A stretch of 56,000 nt of DNA, from positions 80,920,338 to 80,976,337 of the forward strand of contig CM043953.1 of NCBI GenBank assembly GCA_014529385.2, written 5' to 3'. The position numbers and the translations under genes are program-made. The notes under the pieces are model-generated. The model saw nothing but the letters and a program-made list of their open reading frames with translations, ran no database searches and had not been told where the DNA came from. Below are positions 47,344 through 56,000 of the stretch, piece after piece. The stretch comes from Adiantum capillus-veneris. Taxonomy: Eukaryota; Streptophyta; Polypodiopsida; Polypodiales; Pteridaceae. Position 1 is the stretch's first letter; the number at the start of each line of letters is the position of its first letter.

Positions 47344-47430
47344 AGCTGAGTATTTTTTTCAACATTTTGTAAACCTGGCATCACAGGCTTGAAGTATATA
47401 CCAAATATATACTCTGAGTGAAATATGGGC

Positions 47431-48602
47431 TCATTTGGATGCATAGGGTGAGAAGGTACTAGATTTTGGCTTTAGATATTCCTTTAACAAGCTCAGCAAG
47501 AGCTCTTCTTCTTCTTCTTCTGTTAGGTCATTCCCAATGTAAGCAGGACTAGGCTCTTCTCCTGGTTTAGCCAGGTCTATCTTTTTAGCGTTTTCAGGCC
47601 CTTCGTAGGACTCTCCCTGTTTACGTAGTTCCCTAACAGGTTGTTCGACTATGATTTTGCGATCTTGGAGAGTATACTTTTTGTAATGGGATGGAACACC
47701 ATTACATCTTACCATCCTCTTCCGTGGTTTTGATTTCGGTCGTATATATCTCATTTAGAGTTTTTTTTCAACTCTTGATATTTCTTTTTCCGCTCGACTC
47801 GGGTCATGAGTGGTTTTTTATCCTGTGAGTTTGCTTGAGTATCCTTCCTTGTTTTTCTCGATGTTTTAGACATTTTTGAATTTTTGTTTAAAGGATATCT
47901 GCCAGTGATTTTGTCCTTGACACAATCATTTGTATCTATCTGCATTAGGAATTGTGTTCTACTGGAGACTAATGGCATAGGTCGTGTTTTCACGTTTCCG
48001 GTGTCTCTTTTCCGTCTATATCATTTTTGTCTTCTCGATTTCTGGTTAGGAAAGTCATAAAACTTTTCCTCCCCTCCTTTCAAGAGTAGCTTAGCTCTCA
48101 TATGTTCTTTTTCTGAGGTAGCTGAGTGTTCATCTAACTCATTTGTTGCATCGTAGTAGAGGTCTGAAAAGACTTGTTGAGCTTTCATCAAGTCATTGGG
48201 TTCCTCATCTTCATCTTCAATGTTGAGGATTGAAATCATTTGGATGGGAATTATGTCGTAGAAATCCTCATTGAAAAATTGAATAGGCATAGATGTATTC
48301 ACACATATATCCATTGTCGCTAAAATTTGCGTCCACTCGAATGGCTCAAACAAATGATCTGGAAAGGGTTCAGGTACATAGGCTTTGTCTATGTAGTCCC
48401 TTTCTAGGATACATTCTTCTATTTTTAAACTCCTATTTTTTGAAGCTCCACACATCCAAATAGGAGTGTCTTTGTTTAACCAAGATGAAAGCTTAGTTTC
48501 AGCCGAAAGGACTGAATCAAACTCTTGTATGGGTGTTTTCAAGACATCTCTATAAGTGGGATCCTTTAGATTTACTCTTGTTATAGATCCCACTTGCTTC
48601 AA
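47431..48602 (-). pseudogene. N1 acidic linker and start of reverse transcriptase
   Basis: Frame 48602-48021 is an acidic linker with WMCGASKNRSLKIEECILER, LFEPFEWTQIL and a final KFYDFPNQKSRRQK. Frame 47754-47431 has PSPAYIGNDLTEEEEEELLL and LLKEY, the same reverse-transcriptase start as in P1 (TEEEELVIQLLKEY). The similarity then stops abruptly, so the polymerase core, RNase H and integrase are lost. The WMCGAS motif also occurs in P1 (WMCRASNCGSLK near 28443), showing collinearity. Confidence 0.75.
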
Positions 48603-49030
48603 GTATAGATAATTGTTTCTCCAATCTTGGATAAGCTTACCTGTTGTATGAGAGGTCTTCCCAATATGATTTCATTATTGAGTTTTTTCCCAAAGGCTAC
48701 TATGGCAAAAGTGTGTTGATATTCAATTTCACAGGAATTGACTACCACCTTTTCAAGCAGCCCTAATGGTCTCTCAATGTGTCCATCAGTCAATTGCAAT
48801 TTCATGCGATTTTGTCTAATGGCTGGTTGTCCCTAGGATTCCCATACCGCTTTCGTGGCTATGGCTATGCCTGCTCCACTATCCAGTATTGCCATGGTTT
48901 CAATGTCAATATATTTCACTGGAAGGGTGGTGTTTTCTTCTTCCCCTTTGTAATATTCTTCGACTTTGTTCATTGGAACAGATTGAATCTCTTTGTTGTC
49001 CATTTCATTAAATTTTTCCATTTTTTTTGA
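48603..49030 (-). pseudogene. N1 protease (first retropepsin)
   Basis: Minus strand: MAILDSGAGIAIATKAVW has an intact D-S-G active-site triad. A stop lies near 48834, then LGLLEKVVVNSCEIEYQHTF and NEIILGRPLIQQ (the conserved G-R-D/P-type motif of retropepsins). This copy keeps the catalytic Asp and is the best preserved gag-proximal protease of the P1/N1 family in the window. A stop between the halves prevents expression. Confidence 0.85.
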
Positions 49031-49057
49031 GATTAACCCTCGTTATCCCCACCTTCT

Positions 49058-50240
49058 CTAGGGTTTCTGTAGATCATTCCATAAGTATGGTATGAGTTTT
49101 AATAGTTCTCCCAAGGTGAGAGTGCATTGGATGGGTGTAGCCATGATTGAATGAATGTTGTCTACTTCTAGGGTCTGTTCAGCTCTTTTTACTTGAGTGG
49201 TCTTACACACTTTGGATTCATCTTCATTATCTCCCAAGTAAGAAGGTAATGTTTTCAAGGTAAATGCTTTTGACATTCCTGAAGCTTCAAATCCGCAATC
49301 CTCGTACAAGGATTGTACATCCATATTCATATAAGAAGGTAGGTTATCCAACCAGACTTCCTCTATAGGAGCTGACTTTAGAGTTAGGCTCCCATCATTG
49401 ATCTCTCCAACTTTTTCCCATAAGTGTCCTGGCCAGTCTTCCTCTACGAATGGAATTCTGTCTAAGGCATCTTCTTTGTCCTGGTTCTTTTGTTTAAAGG
49501 TGGGTTTTTGCCACCACATTGGGTTTTTCTTTAGTGTCTCTTACCACAAGCTCTTCGGGTTTTGCGATACTGTCAAGCTTGGGTTTTTGTTTTCCCAGCA
49601 TTTATTACATGATTCTTATCAAATTTTGATAAGCTTCTAGCTTAGTTGCTTCCATATCTGGAAAAGGATAGTTTTTTCATTTGTTTTCCATGTTTTGGCC
49701 CGCTTTAAGTCCTGCTTGGTAGGCTTCCAAGGCTACGTTAATAGGCTCAAAAATATTATCAACCAAAATGGATCCTCCAGATTTCACGGTTGTTTCCTTG
49801 ATTTCACTTCCAGTTTCTTTCACCTTTTCCTGGAATAGCTTTTTGCTTTTTCCTCAATTTCAACCCGTTGTTTTTGTTTTCTCATCTCATATCTTTTGCT
49901 TCTTCTTCTTTTGATCCTTTGAGAGGAAACTTTCGTATTTTCTAATTCATTAGAGGAGTTGTGTTTCTTATTTTTGGCATGGGCTCTAGTGATTACCTTG
50001 ATTGGAACAATCGGTTCACTCTTTGATGAGCTACTAGGTATCACTTGGACTACGCTTACTACTGTTTTATCCTTGTTTAAAGGATTTTTAGGACAATCTT
50101 CCAGAAAGTATCCTCCCTTTTGCAACATTGTATGCAATAGGATTCAACTGGTTTGAGATTTTTGTCAGGCTCTGGACGGACATTCATTTTTCCAATGATC
50201 ATCAACACCGCAGTTGTGACAATTCCCCGTTCTTGGCTTA
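49058..50240 (-). pseudogene. N1 gag C-terminus with zinc knuckles and linker
   Basis: The CCHC knuckle at about 50180-50221 reads CHNCGVDDHWKNEC. A second, degraded knuckle (near 50105-50145, ending GGYFLEDCPKNP) corresponds to the second P1 knuckle. Then come VPIKVITRAHAKNKK and a Lys/Arg-rich segment, followed by the 49519-49058 frame (VEEDWPGHLWEKVGEINDGS ... YLGDNEDESK). The frames are separated by stops. Confidence 0.75.
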
Positions 50241-51303
50241 ATCATGGGTCTTACCATGGGAGGTCTGACACCTTGATTAGCTACATAATACATTGGTGCG
50301 AGCTCTGTGGAGCATAAGTCACAATTTCTTCCATTGGTGGTGGATGTGAATTATACCAATCTCTCTCTACCATTACTGTAGATGGACTAGGCTCTGCATT
50401 GGGTGTAACATGTACTAATGTTTATTCATCTATGACTCCTTCTGAGTGCATGTACTTTATAGGCACTGCATTATGTCCTGGATACGGAAGTTGTTGTCAC
50501 AACACAAGTTGAGGTCTTTCCATACCCATTGGTGGTCTTTGAGCTTGGGCCATATTATGGGTTGTCCTTGTGGAATCACGGGCACGTACTGAACATTCCC
50601 ATCATACTTTGGTTTGAAGTAGCACTCGTGGGTCTCATGGTTGGTCCATTTACCCTCAATTGCACACCATTTTTGTGGCCAAATTGGTTGTCCCTGTTGA
50701 GGTATCCCTTGTCCTGGACCCCTCATAGGTGCTTTTTGCATGTTGTTCATCATGTCATTCATCCTTTTAAGCATATCTTTTATGGCTAAAAGTGGCGCTG
50801 CAGCAGCCGTTCCCAATTGTGCTGGTTTAGTGGATGCTGTTCTCTTGATTTGGTTATCCTTAGGGACATCTTCTTCGTTAAAAATATCACATTGTCTCCT
50901 AAGTCAATAGCATCTGACACACACTCTTCTAGGGTTGTATGCTTTTTACTATAGAGTATAGCATGGAGTTCTTTGTTTAGCAGTCCCTCCAGAAACAAAG
51001 ATACGAGTCGTTCTTCTGCAGGTATCTCTAGCCCTGGGCATCTGGCAATGTATTGTTTCATTCGAGTTGCACAATCCCTAACAGACTCACCATGTTTCTG
51101 TTTAAAGCTGTAGATTTGAGCTACCGTATTATGTTTGATCCCAGTTTTGGAATAGTAGCTACAAATCCTTGAGCTAATGTGTTCAAGTCCATGATTAACC
51201 TTGGTGGAATGTTTTGGAACCATGTCAATGATTTTCCTTCTAATGTCATTCCAAACCCCTTGAATTGAGAATGAAAATCGAATACACATTTTGCTCTTAG
51301 CAC
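50241..51303 (-). pseudogene. N1 gag core
   Basis: Minus strand 51303-50786 has a Ty3 gag core: LTWFQNIPPRLI, KQKHGESVRDCATRMKQYI, CPGLEIPAEERLVSLFLEGL and ELHAILYSKKHTTLEECVSD, typical of plant Ty3 gag helices. A shift near 50820 leads to frame 50816-50457 (MLKRMNDMMNNMQKAP, Gly/Pro/Gln-rich). Gag would assemble the virus-like particle. Confidence 0.85.
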
Positions 51304-51689
51304 TTGCTTAAAGCTTGCTAAGTGGTCATATGGATCCCGTGATCCATTGTATTTTCTGACCCATTTTTGAAAATCAGCTGGTCTGACGCGTCTGTTTGGT
51401 TCAACTCCCGGTCTCTTGGCAGTTGGTCCTGTTCCAAGTCCTTCAAACCAGTCTGTTGGAAATAATGACTCATGTAGCCCTAGACTGGCCTTAGTGTCAC
51501 TCGGTTTTTTATGTGATGAGGTGGTTTCTAGTTTCTTAACATTACTCTCAGATGATCTCTCACGGTGTTCATCTCTTAGAATTTTTTATGGTCCTTGTCC
51601 CAATATTCAATCCCTTATGGAATACCCTTGGTATTTGGTTTGTTCTACCTCCTTAGGAGTTATCATAACAAAGTTGTTGTTATAACAAT

Positions 51690-52372
51690 CCCTAAACAGT
51701 TAGGTTGAGTAGGTCTACTGACTCCTTATCTTTGATCTTGAAGATATAGATGATCTTCATGGCCGTGAGTTGTCTTGATTTGGCATGCGAAGTCCACAGA
51801 AGATCTTTTATGTTTCTATCCTCCCAACAATAGACTCTGATCCTAGGATTATCCGTACTAAGCCGTTTCAAATGCTTCAAATCTACTTGATCGTATCCCT
51901 CAAACTCTAAAGTTGGTGGTCCTTCTTTTGCTAACATATTTGGGATTATGGTGTTTACTTCTAACCCCCATTTTTCTACCACATCAGGGTTTTTAACTTA
52001 TACATACTGAGTTTCGTTTTTGTCCATGTACATTTTTCCTTGTTTGTTTGCCCTAATCTCTTCTTCGAATTCAATACCATGGTCATCAATGCAAATAGCA
52101 TACTCCTCGTTAGGGTCCAAGTAAAGCTGGGCTCCATGGTGATTAGTCTTATAAAAAGAGACTATATGCTTATAGCGCATTGTCGTTCCGGTTTCCGAGT
52201 GAGTCGAGTAAGAAGAGATTTCAGATGTTGAATTTGAAAAAGTATCTGAGACTTCTTCACGAATTGTGTGCAAGGAATTGCCTTGATTCACTCTTTCTTC
52301 GGTGGATACTCTACTGGAGGTTTCTTCAAGTATGCACTGATTTCCTAGTACACGACTAGATCTAAGGTTCAT
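51690..52372 (-). pseudogene. N1 N-terminal frame upstream of the gag core
   Basis: Frames 52372-51998 (124 codons, Ser/Thr/Glu-rich, starting MNLRSSRVLGNQCILEE) and 51982-51692 (LEFEGYDQVDLKHLKRLSTD) join across one stop. There is no recognised domain. The Met at 52372 is the first after the leader array, so it is the likely gag start. Confidence 0.5.
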
Positions 52373-52559
52373 ATAGACTTATAAAGCCTTGGATAGAGTA
52401 CTTACCTTTGGATTGACTTGTCGTCAATTTCCACTTGATTCGATTGCAACTTTCTGTTAAGCTACCGATTCCTCGTCTGCTACTTGATTTCTGTACAAAT
52501 TTGATCAAGTTAGCTATTCTTCTATAAAGACAGTGGAGTTTTTGTTAAATGTCGTGATT

Positions 52560-53740
52560 GGTCTATGTGTATCACTTCATATCGAGCTATGGGAGTCAAA
52601 CTGACTTTCAGATCCGACTTTAGCAAAAAATCAAAGGATTAATCTGCAACCTGGAAACTGAGTGAACATGTACCAATTTGGATCCGATTGAACCTAAAAT
52701 TGCCCGATGGCTTTGTATTATGCTGGTCTAACACTGTATAAGTTCAAAAGTCAAAACTGATATCCCTGGGTAGCAAGAGTAAATAATCGCGATTATTTAC
52801 TTTTGCTAGTTTTTTTTCACCTTTTGGATTGGTTTGGCAAGTATACAACTTGCTAAAGTCCCTAGACAAGTTTCAACAAGTTTAGACAAAATTTAATCAA
52901 GTTTATCAACTATTTTGTGTCCGCAGACTCTGATTTCAAGAATCTGCCTTTTGTGATCCAAATTTCACCAAAATTGATTTGTGAGGTCTACTTGATACGC
53001 TTGACCTTGTGGTATACTCACATTTGCAAAATTATCAAGTTTTGAAGCATATGTAAATAATTGTGATTATTTACTCCAGTTATATTTTTACAAATTTTTG
53101 TCCCAACTTTGACGTAGATCTGTTAAGCACCTCAAGTTAAGGTCACTAGCCAAGTTTCATCAAGTTTGAACAATTTTTGGTTAAATGGGTATCAATTTTC
53201 TGTCCACAGACTAACTTTGCAAATTTGGTCACAATTTTCAATCCAATGTTGGTTTGTGGGCTTATTACAACATGGTAAAACTAGTGGTATACTCAGTTGG
53301 TCAAAAAAGTTAAAAAATAGGATAGATGTAAATAATCATGATTATTTACTTCTGGCAACTTTTTGCATCTTTTGGTCAAGTGAGCATGTATACATGTTTA
53401 TCACATCAATACAAGCCTATGAATCAATTTTCAAGAAGTTTGGACAAATTTTTTTCCAATTTACACTCAAGATTCAAAAAGTCAGTACAAACTTTAGTTT
53501 TTACCCAGTTTTTTGCCAGTTTGGTGATCCAAATCTTTTGGGCCTTTACAAAAGTTATTTGTAATATGTAATGAGTCAATGGTATGAACCTTGGTCAAAT
53601 CTGAGGTAAAAGTTAATAATCGTGATTATTAACTTCAGGTTTGAAATGAACACTTTTTTTGCAATTTTCTCAAAGACAGTCTTTACATGAGCTATTTTAA
53701 GCCTATGAATGAAGTCAAAACTTAATTTGACCTAAAATAT
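52560..53740 (-). repeat. Tandem repeat array (about 275 bp period) with palindromic boxes in the N1 leader
   Basis: Four 22-nt boxes lie at 52779-52800, 53053-53074, 53328-53349 and 53612-53633, spaced 274, 275 and 284. Boxes 1 and 3 (GTAAATAATCGCGATTATTTAC and GTAAATAATCATGATTATTTAC) are perfect palindromes; boxes 2 and 4 mismatch only at the centre. Other shared blocks between units include CAAGTTTCA(T/A)CAAGTTT, GTCC(A/G)CAGACT and GTGGTATACTCA. There is no coding potential. Confidence 0.8.
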
Positions 53741-53758
53741 CAAGAAAAAGTAAATATG

Positions 53759-53904
53759 TGATGTGTTTACGTCAATGCGTAGAGCTCTTACCTGCGATTG
53801 CAATGCAACAAACGTGACTGCAATGTGACAACCGGGGAGGGAGTAGGAAGCGCGAGAAGGAGAAGAATGAGCGCCGTTGGCTCATACTGTGTATTTGATT
53901 ATCC
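53759..53904 (-). repeat. Truncated LTR of N1
   Basis: It matches the first ~146 bp of 43148-43551 and then stops at ...GATTATCC, where P2 coding sequence begins. The missing 5' portion was probably lost together with part of the P2 reverse transcriptase. Confidence 0.8.
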
Positions 53905-54360
53905 CTACAAGTGCCCGATTGGAATGTAAATTTTCATGTACATATCGATGCATCGAACTTTGCTATGGGTGTGTTTTAGCTCAACCAAGAGAACATAAAT
54001 TGGACTACCCCATTAGCTTTGCAAGTCGCCAACTGAATGATGTTGAAAGGAACTACACCACTACAGAGCAGGAAGGTTTATCTATGATTTATGCAGTAAA
54101 GAAATTTCTCTATTACCTTCTTTCCAACAAGTTTATTTTTTATGTGGATCATCAAACATTGTTGTATCTAGTTAACAAACCATGTTCAACGAGAAGAATT
54201 ACATGATGGTTATTAATTCTTCTTGAGTTTGATTTTACCATTGTGATGAGACTCGATAAACGGCATGTGCTGGCTGATCATTTGTCTCGCATACCCAATG
54301 GTGAAGCCCCTACTAGAATTGATGATGAATTGCATGATACTTCCCTATTCCTAGTCTAGA
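53905..54360 (+). pseudogene. P2 RNase H
   Basis: Starts in the connection region (VPDWNVNFHVHIDASNFAMG), then YPISFASRQLNDVERNYTTT, then MIYAVKKFLYYLLSNKF, VDHQTLLYLVNKPC and the end block VLADHLSRIPNGEAP. A one-base problem near 53975 and a stop near 54205 break the frame. Confidence 0.85.
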
Positions 54361-54375
54361 CCATGTCTGAATGGA

Positions 54376-55560
54376 GTGAGAAGGACGAAGGAGCTTCGTA
54401 AGGATATAGCTCGAAAGCTACTAAAGGAATGTGAACCTTATTCTCTAATTGCAAGAACTCTCTACAAGTTAGGGAAGGACAATATTCTAAGACGTTGTGC
54501 TCAGGAGGATGAGTATTTGTACATACTGCAAGAAGCACACATGGGTATAACCGGAGGACGTTTTACAAGAGAACTAACTACTAGAAAGGTGTTGCAATCA
54601 GGATATTGGTGGCCCACCTTATTCAAGGATGTATCACTTTTTGCAAGAGGATGTGATGAATGCCAATGTTACAAGACCACAATGGAAGGAGAGGATGCCC
54701 TTACATCCTATTAAAGTGATCCAACCATTTGAAAAATGAGGTTTAGACTTTGTAGGCCCAATTAGTCCGGCAACCCGTAACACTCAGTACCAATATATTA
54801 TTGTTGCGACTGACTATGTGACAAAGGGGATAGAAGCTAAGGCGACACACAAGGTTAATGCAAGGTCAATTGCTAAGTATCTCTTTGAGAACATTATTAC
54901 ACGATTTGGTTGTCCTTTTGAAATTGTGAGTGACAATGGTACTCATTTTATAGATGAAGTGATACAGGAACTCATGATAAGCTTCATGATATCCCAGCAT
55001 AAGTCGACACCTTATTATCTACAAGCAAATGTCCAAGTTGAGAGTACTAACTAGACTTTGATTTCTATCTTGACCAAGACGGTAGAGGCTCATCGCACTG
55101 ATTGGGATTTGAAGCCGACATCAGCTCTATGGGCTTATCGTATTGCTTACAAAGTGGCTATAAATAGTACACTATTCAAGATGGTATATTGCCAAGAAGC
55201 AGTTATGTGTCTTTAAGTAGCTTCACAAGAATGCTGGGACATTAACCTTTTAGTTGAGCGTTTATATATCCTTGAGAGGTTAGATGAAGAGAGGCAATTG
55301 GCTGTGAAAAATGCACTTGTGGAGACGGATAGGCGGAAATGGTTTGATTTTCATTTGAAGAACAAGGATATCAAGGTTGGGGATAAAGTTCTTATGTATG
55401 GAGTGCGCAACAAGATGAAAAAGTTGAAATATGTAGGGAAAGGACCATATAAAGTATGCAAAATCACCCCACAAGGTACCATTCTGTGGAAACTCTTAAT
55501 GCAGTGGAAACCATTGGATTCCTCAATGGGAGTAAATTTAAAAAATACTACGATCCTTTA
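54376..55560 (+). pseudogene. P2 integrase
   Basis: N-terminal zinc domain: EAHMGITGGRF, where the second His is Arg, then GYWWPTLFKD and GCDECQC. Core: GLDFVGPI (first Asp), IVSDNGTHF (second Asp) and NVQVESTN (Glu), about 54745-55050. All three catalytic acids are visible. C-terminal domain in frame 55298-55561: RRKWFDFHLKNKDIKVGDKV and KLKYVGKGPYKV. Stops near 54714 and 55054 split it. It retains more of the active site than P1. Confidence 0.85.
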
Positions 55561-55561
55561 G

Positions 55562-56000
55562 GCCAAGAGGAGCTACATGCCATTCATCAGAAGAAGGACG
55601 CCAAGGTACAAGCAGAATTGAAACAGATACAAGCTCAAGCTGAGGTGTAGGAGCGACAACAACGTATTAAGCGCCAATGAGACGTTAAACTTGGAATTAC
55701 ACATGCATTTTAAGTTGAATCAGAGGATGATTTAGTAGATTCTGACCCACCTCTACAATATCTCATCGAGCTAAATAGCACCTATGGGAAAGTGCTATAT
55801 AATGCTTTATTAAAGAGACAAGAGCTAAACATAATTTGTTGTCCTTTGGAGTGTGGTGTCAATTAGGAAATCCGTCTTTATCCGAGAGTACCATCCAAGT
55901 CAAGGGTATTAACAAGAAGAAAACTATTGTTGTTGGAATCTTACACACTTTTGTCAGTTATGACAATAGGGCTATGGCTCAAACCTTTTTGGTCATGCCT
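55562..56000 (+). pseudogene. P2 second retropepsin-like domain, truncated by the window end
   Basis: After the integrase C-terminus is a Gln-rich coil (DAKVQAELKQIQAQAEV). From about 55690 comes a segment aligned by eye with the P1 domain at 36676-37041. An ALLKRQELNII stretch stands where P1 has ALLNTGAQQNVI (catalytic triad lost). After a frame change, LGNPSLSESTIQVKGINKKK and ILHTFVSYDNRAMAQTFLVM match the P1 middle region, LEIQSYTDHKIKALGLVTLF and VYSNKFHVVE, in order and spacing. The end of the domain is outside the window. Confidence 0.6.

Larger units (their letters stand above)
43148..47430 (-). mobile_element. Element C: non-autonomous LTR element with a long gag-like coiled-coil frame
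   Basis: Minus-strand order: leader with a palindromic box (47322-47343), gag-like frame (47133 to about 43968), polypurine tract (43552-43572) and LTR. There is no protease, reverse transcriptase or integrase. The shared leader box and LTR with N1 suggest N1-type elements supplied the enzymes. The 5' LTR is absent. Confidence 0.65.
47430..53904 (-). mobile_element. Element N1: Ty3-type retrotransposon truncated in reverse transcriptase
   Basis: Minus-strand order: partial LTR (53759-53904), leader array (52560-53740), N-terminal frame, gag, zinc knuckles, linker, protease, acidic linker, start of reverse transcriptase, ending near 47465 where the sequence changes to the element C leader. 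Gag-pol shares motifs with P1, so they are members of one family. Confidence 0.75.
38780..56000 (+). mobile_element. Element P2: Ty3-type retrotransposon related to P1, broken by an 11-kb minus-strand block; runs off the window
   Basis: Order: leader repeat array, unassigned frames in the gag position (40309-42257), start of reverse transcriptase (42400-42964), foreign block (42965-53904), end of reverse transcriptase/RNase H (53905-54360), integrase (54376-55560), second retropepsin-like domain (55690 to the window end). About 600 bp of reverse transcriptase, including the catalytic site, is missing at the junction. Confidence 0.8.

Noticed and set aside
52779-53633. CRISPR array
   Set aside because: The repeats are regularly spaced, but the spacing is about 275 bp, the spacers resemble each other, and the context is a plant retrotransposon leader.

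Overview
The window looks like nuclear DNA from a plant with a large, repeat-rich genome. The evidence is one spliced host gene of the plant HVA22/DP1/TB2 family (GT-AG introns), a decayed brassinosteroid-receptor-like kinase copy, and many LTR retrotransposons inserted into one another. The Ty3 lineages and long leaders would fit a fern or another non-flowering vascular plant. That is an inference from general appearance; the sequence does not fix the species.

Layout. 1-4858: 3' exons of an HVA22-like gene (1979-3333, + strand) with a MITE-like element in one intron, then non-coding DNA. 4784-5450: two tandem copies of a tRNA-derived SINE-like unit inside an inverted-repeat frame. 5534-16045: a non-autonomous LTR element (element A) encoding a coiled-coil protein. 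It is split by a complete but inactivated chromovirus (Ty3 with chromodomain, - strand, 7487-13934) with matching 385-bp LTRs and a GGAAG target duplication. 16046-22539: a host-like fragment, then a degraded gag-only LTR element (element B) with a foreign segment in its 3' LTR. 22540-27200: a kinase pseudogene, a LINE fragment and little else.

27225-37961: a + strand Ty3 element (P1), truncated at its 5' end and interrupted by a complete Copia element on the - strand (28530-33676; 227-bp LTRs, CCCAA target duplication). 38780-56000: a second + strand element of the P1 type (P2). Its reverse transcriptase is cut at about 42964 and coding resumes at 53904. The intervening 11 kb holds two - strand units: a reverse-transcriptase-less element (C, 43148-47430) and a truncated autonomous relative (N1, 47430-53904).

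No transposon here looks active. Every polyprotein has stops, frameshifts or lost catalytic residues, and many lesions are C-to-T/G-to-A changes as expected from decay of methylated cytosine. LTR mismatches counted by eye (7/227 for Copia, 18/385 for the chromovirus) suggest the Copia insertion is the younger.

The most unusual features are: (1) a second retropepsin-like domain downstream of integrase in P1, with a similar domain in P2, while P1 and relative N1 also keep the normal protease downstream of gag; (2) leaders built of about 270-bp tandem repeats, each with a short conserved core, a 22-nt palindrome in the N1/C family, where one palindrome lies exactly at the break in P2's reverse transcriptase; (3) a coiled-coil-only element whose reading frame resumes exactly across the nested chromovirus.
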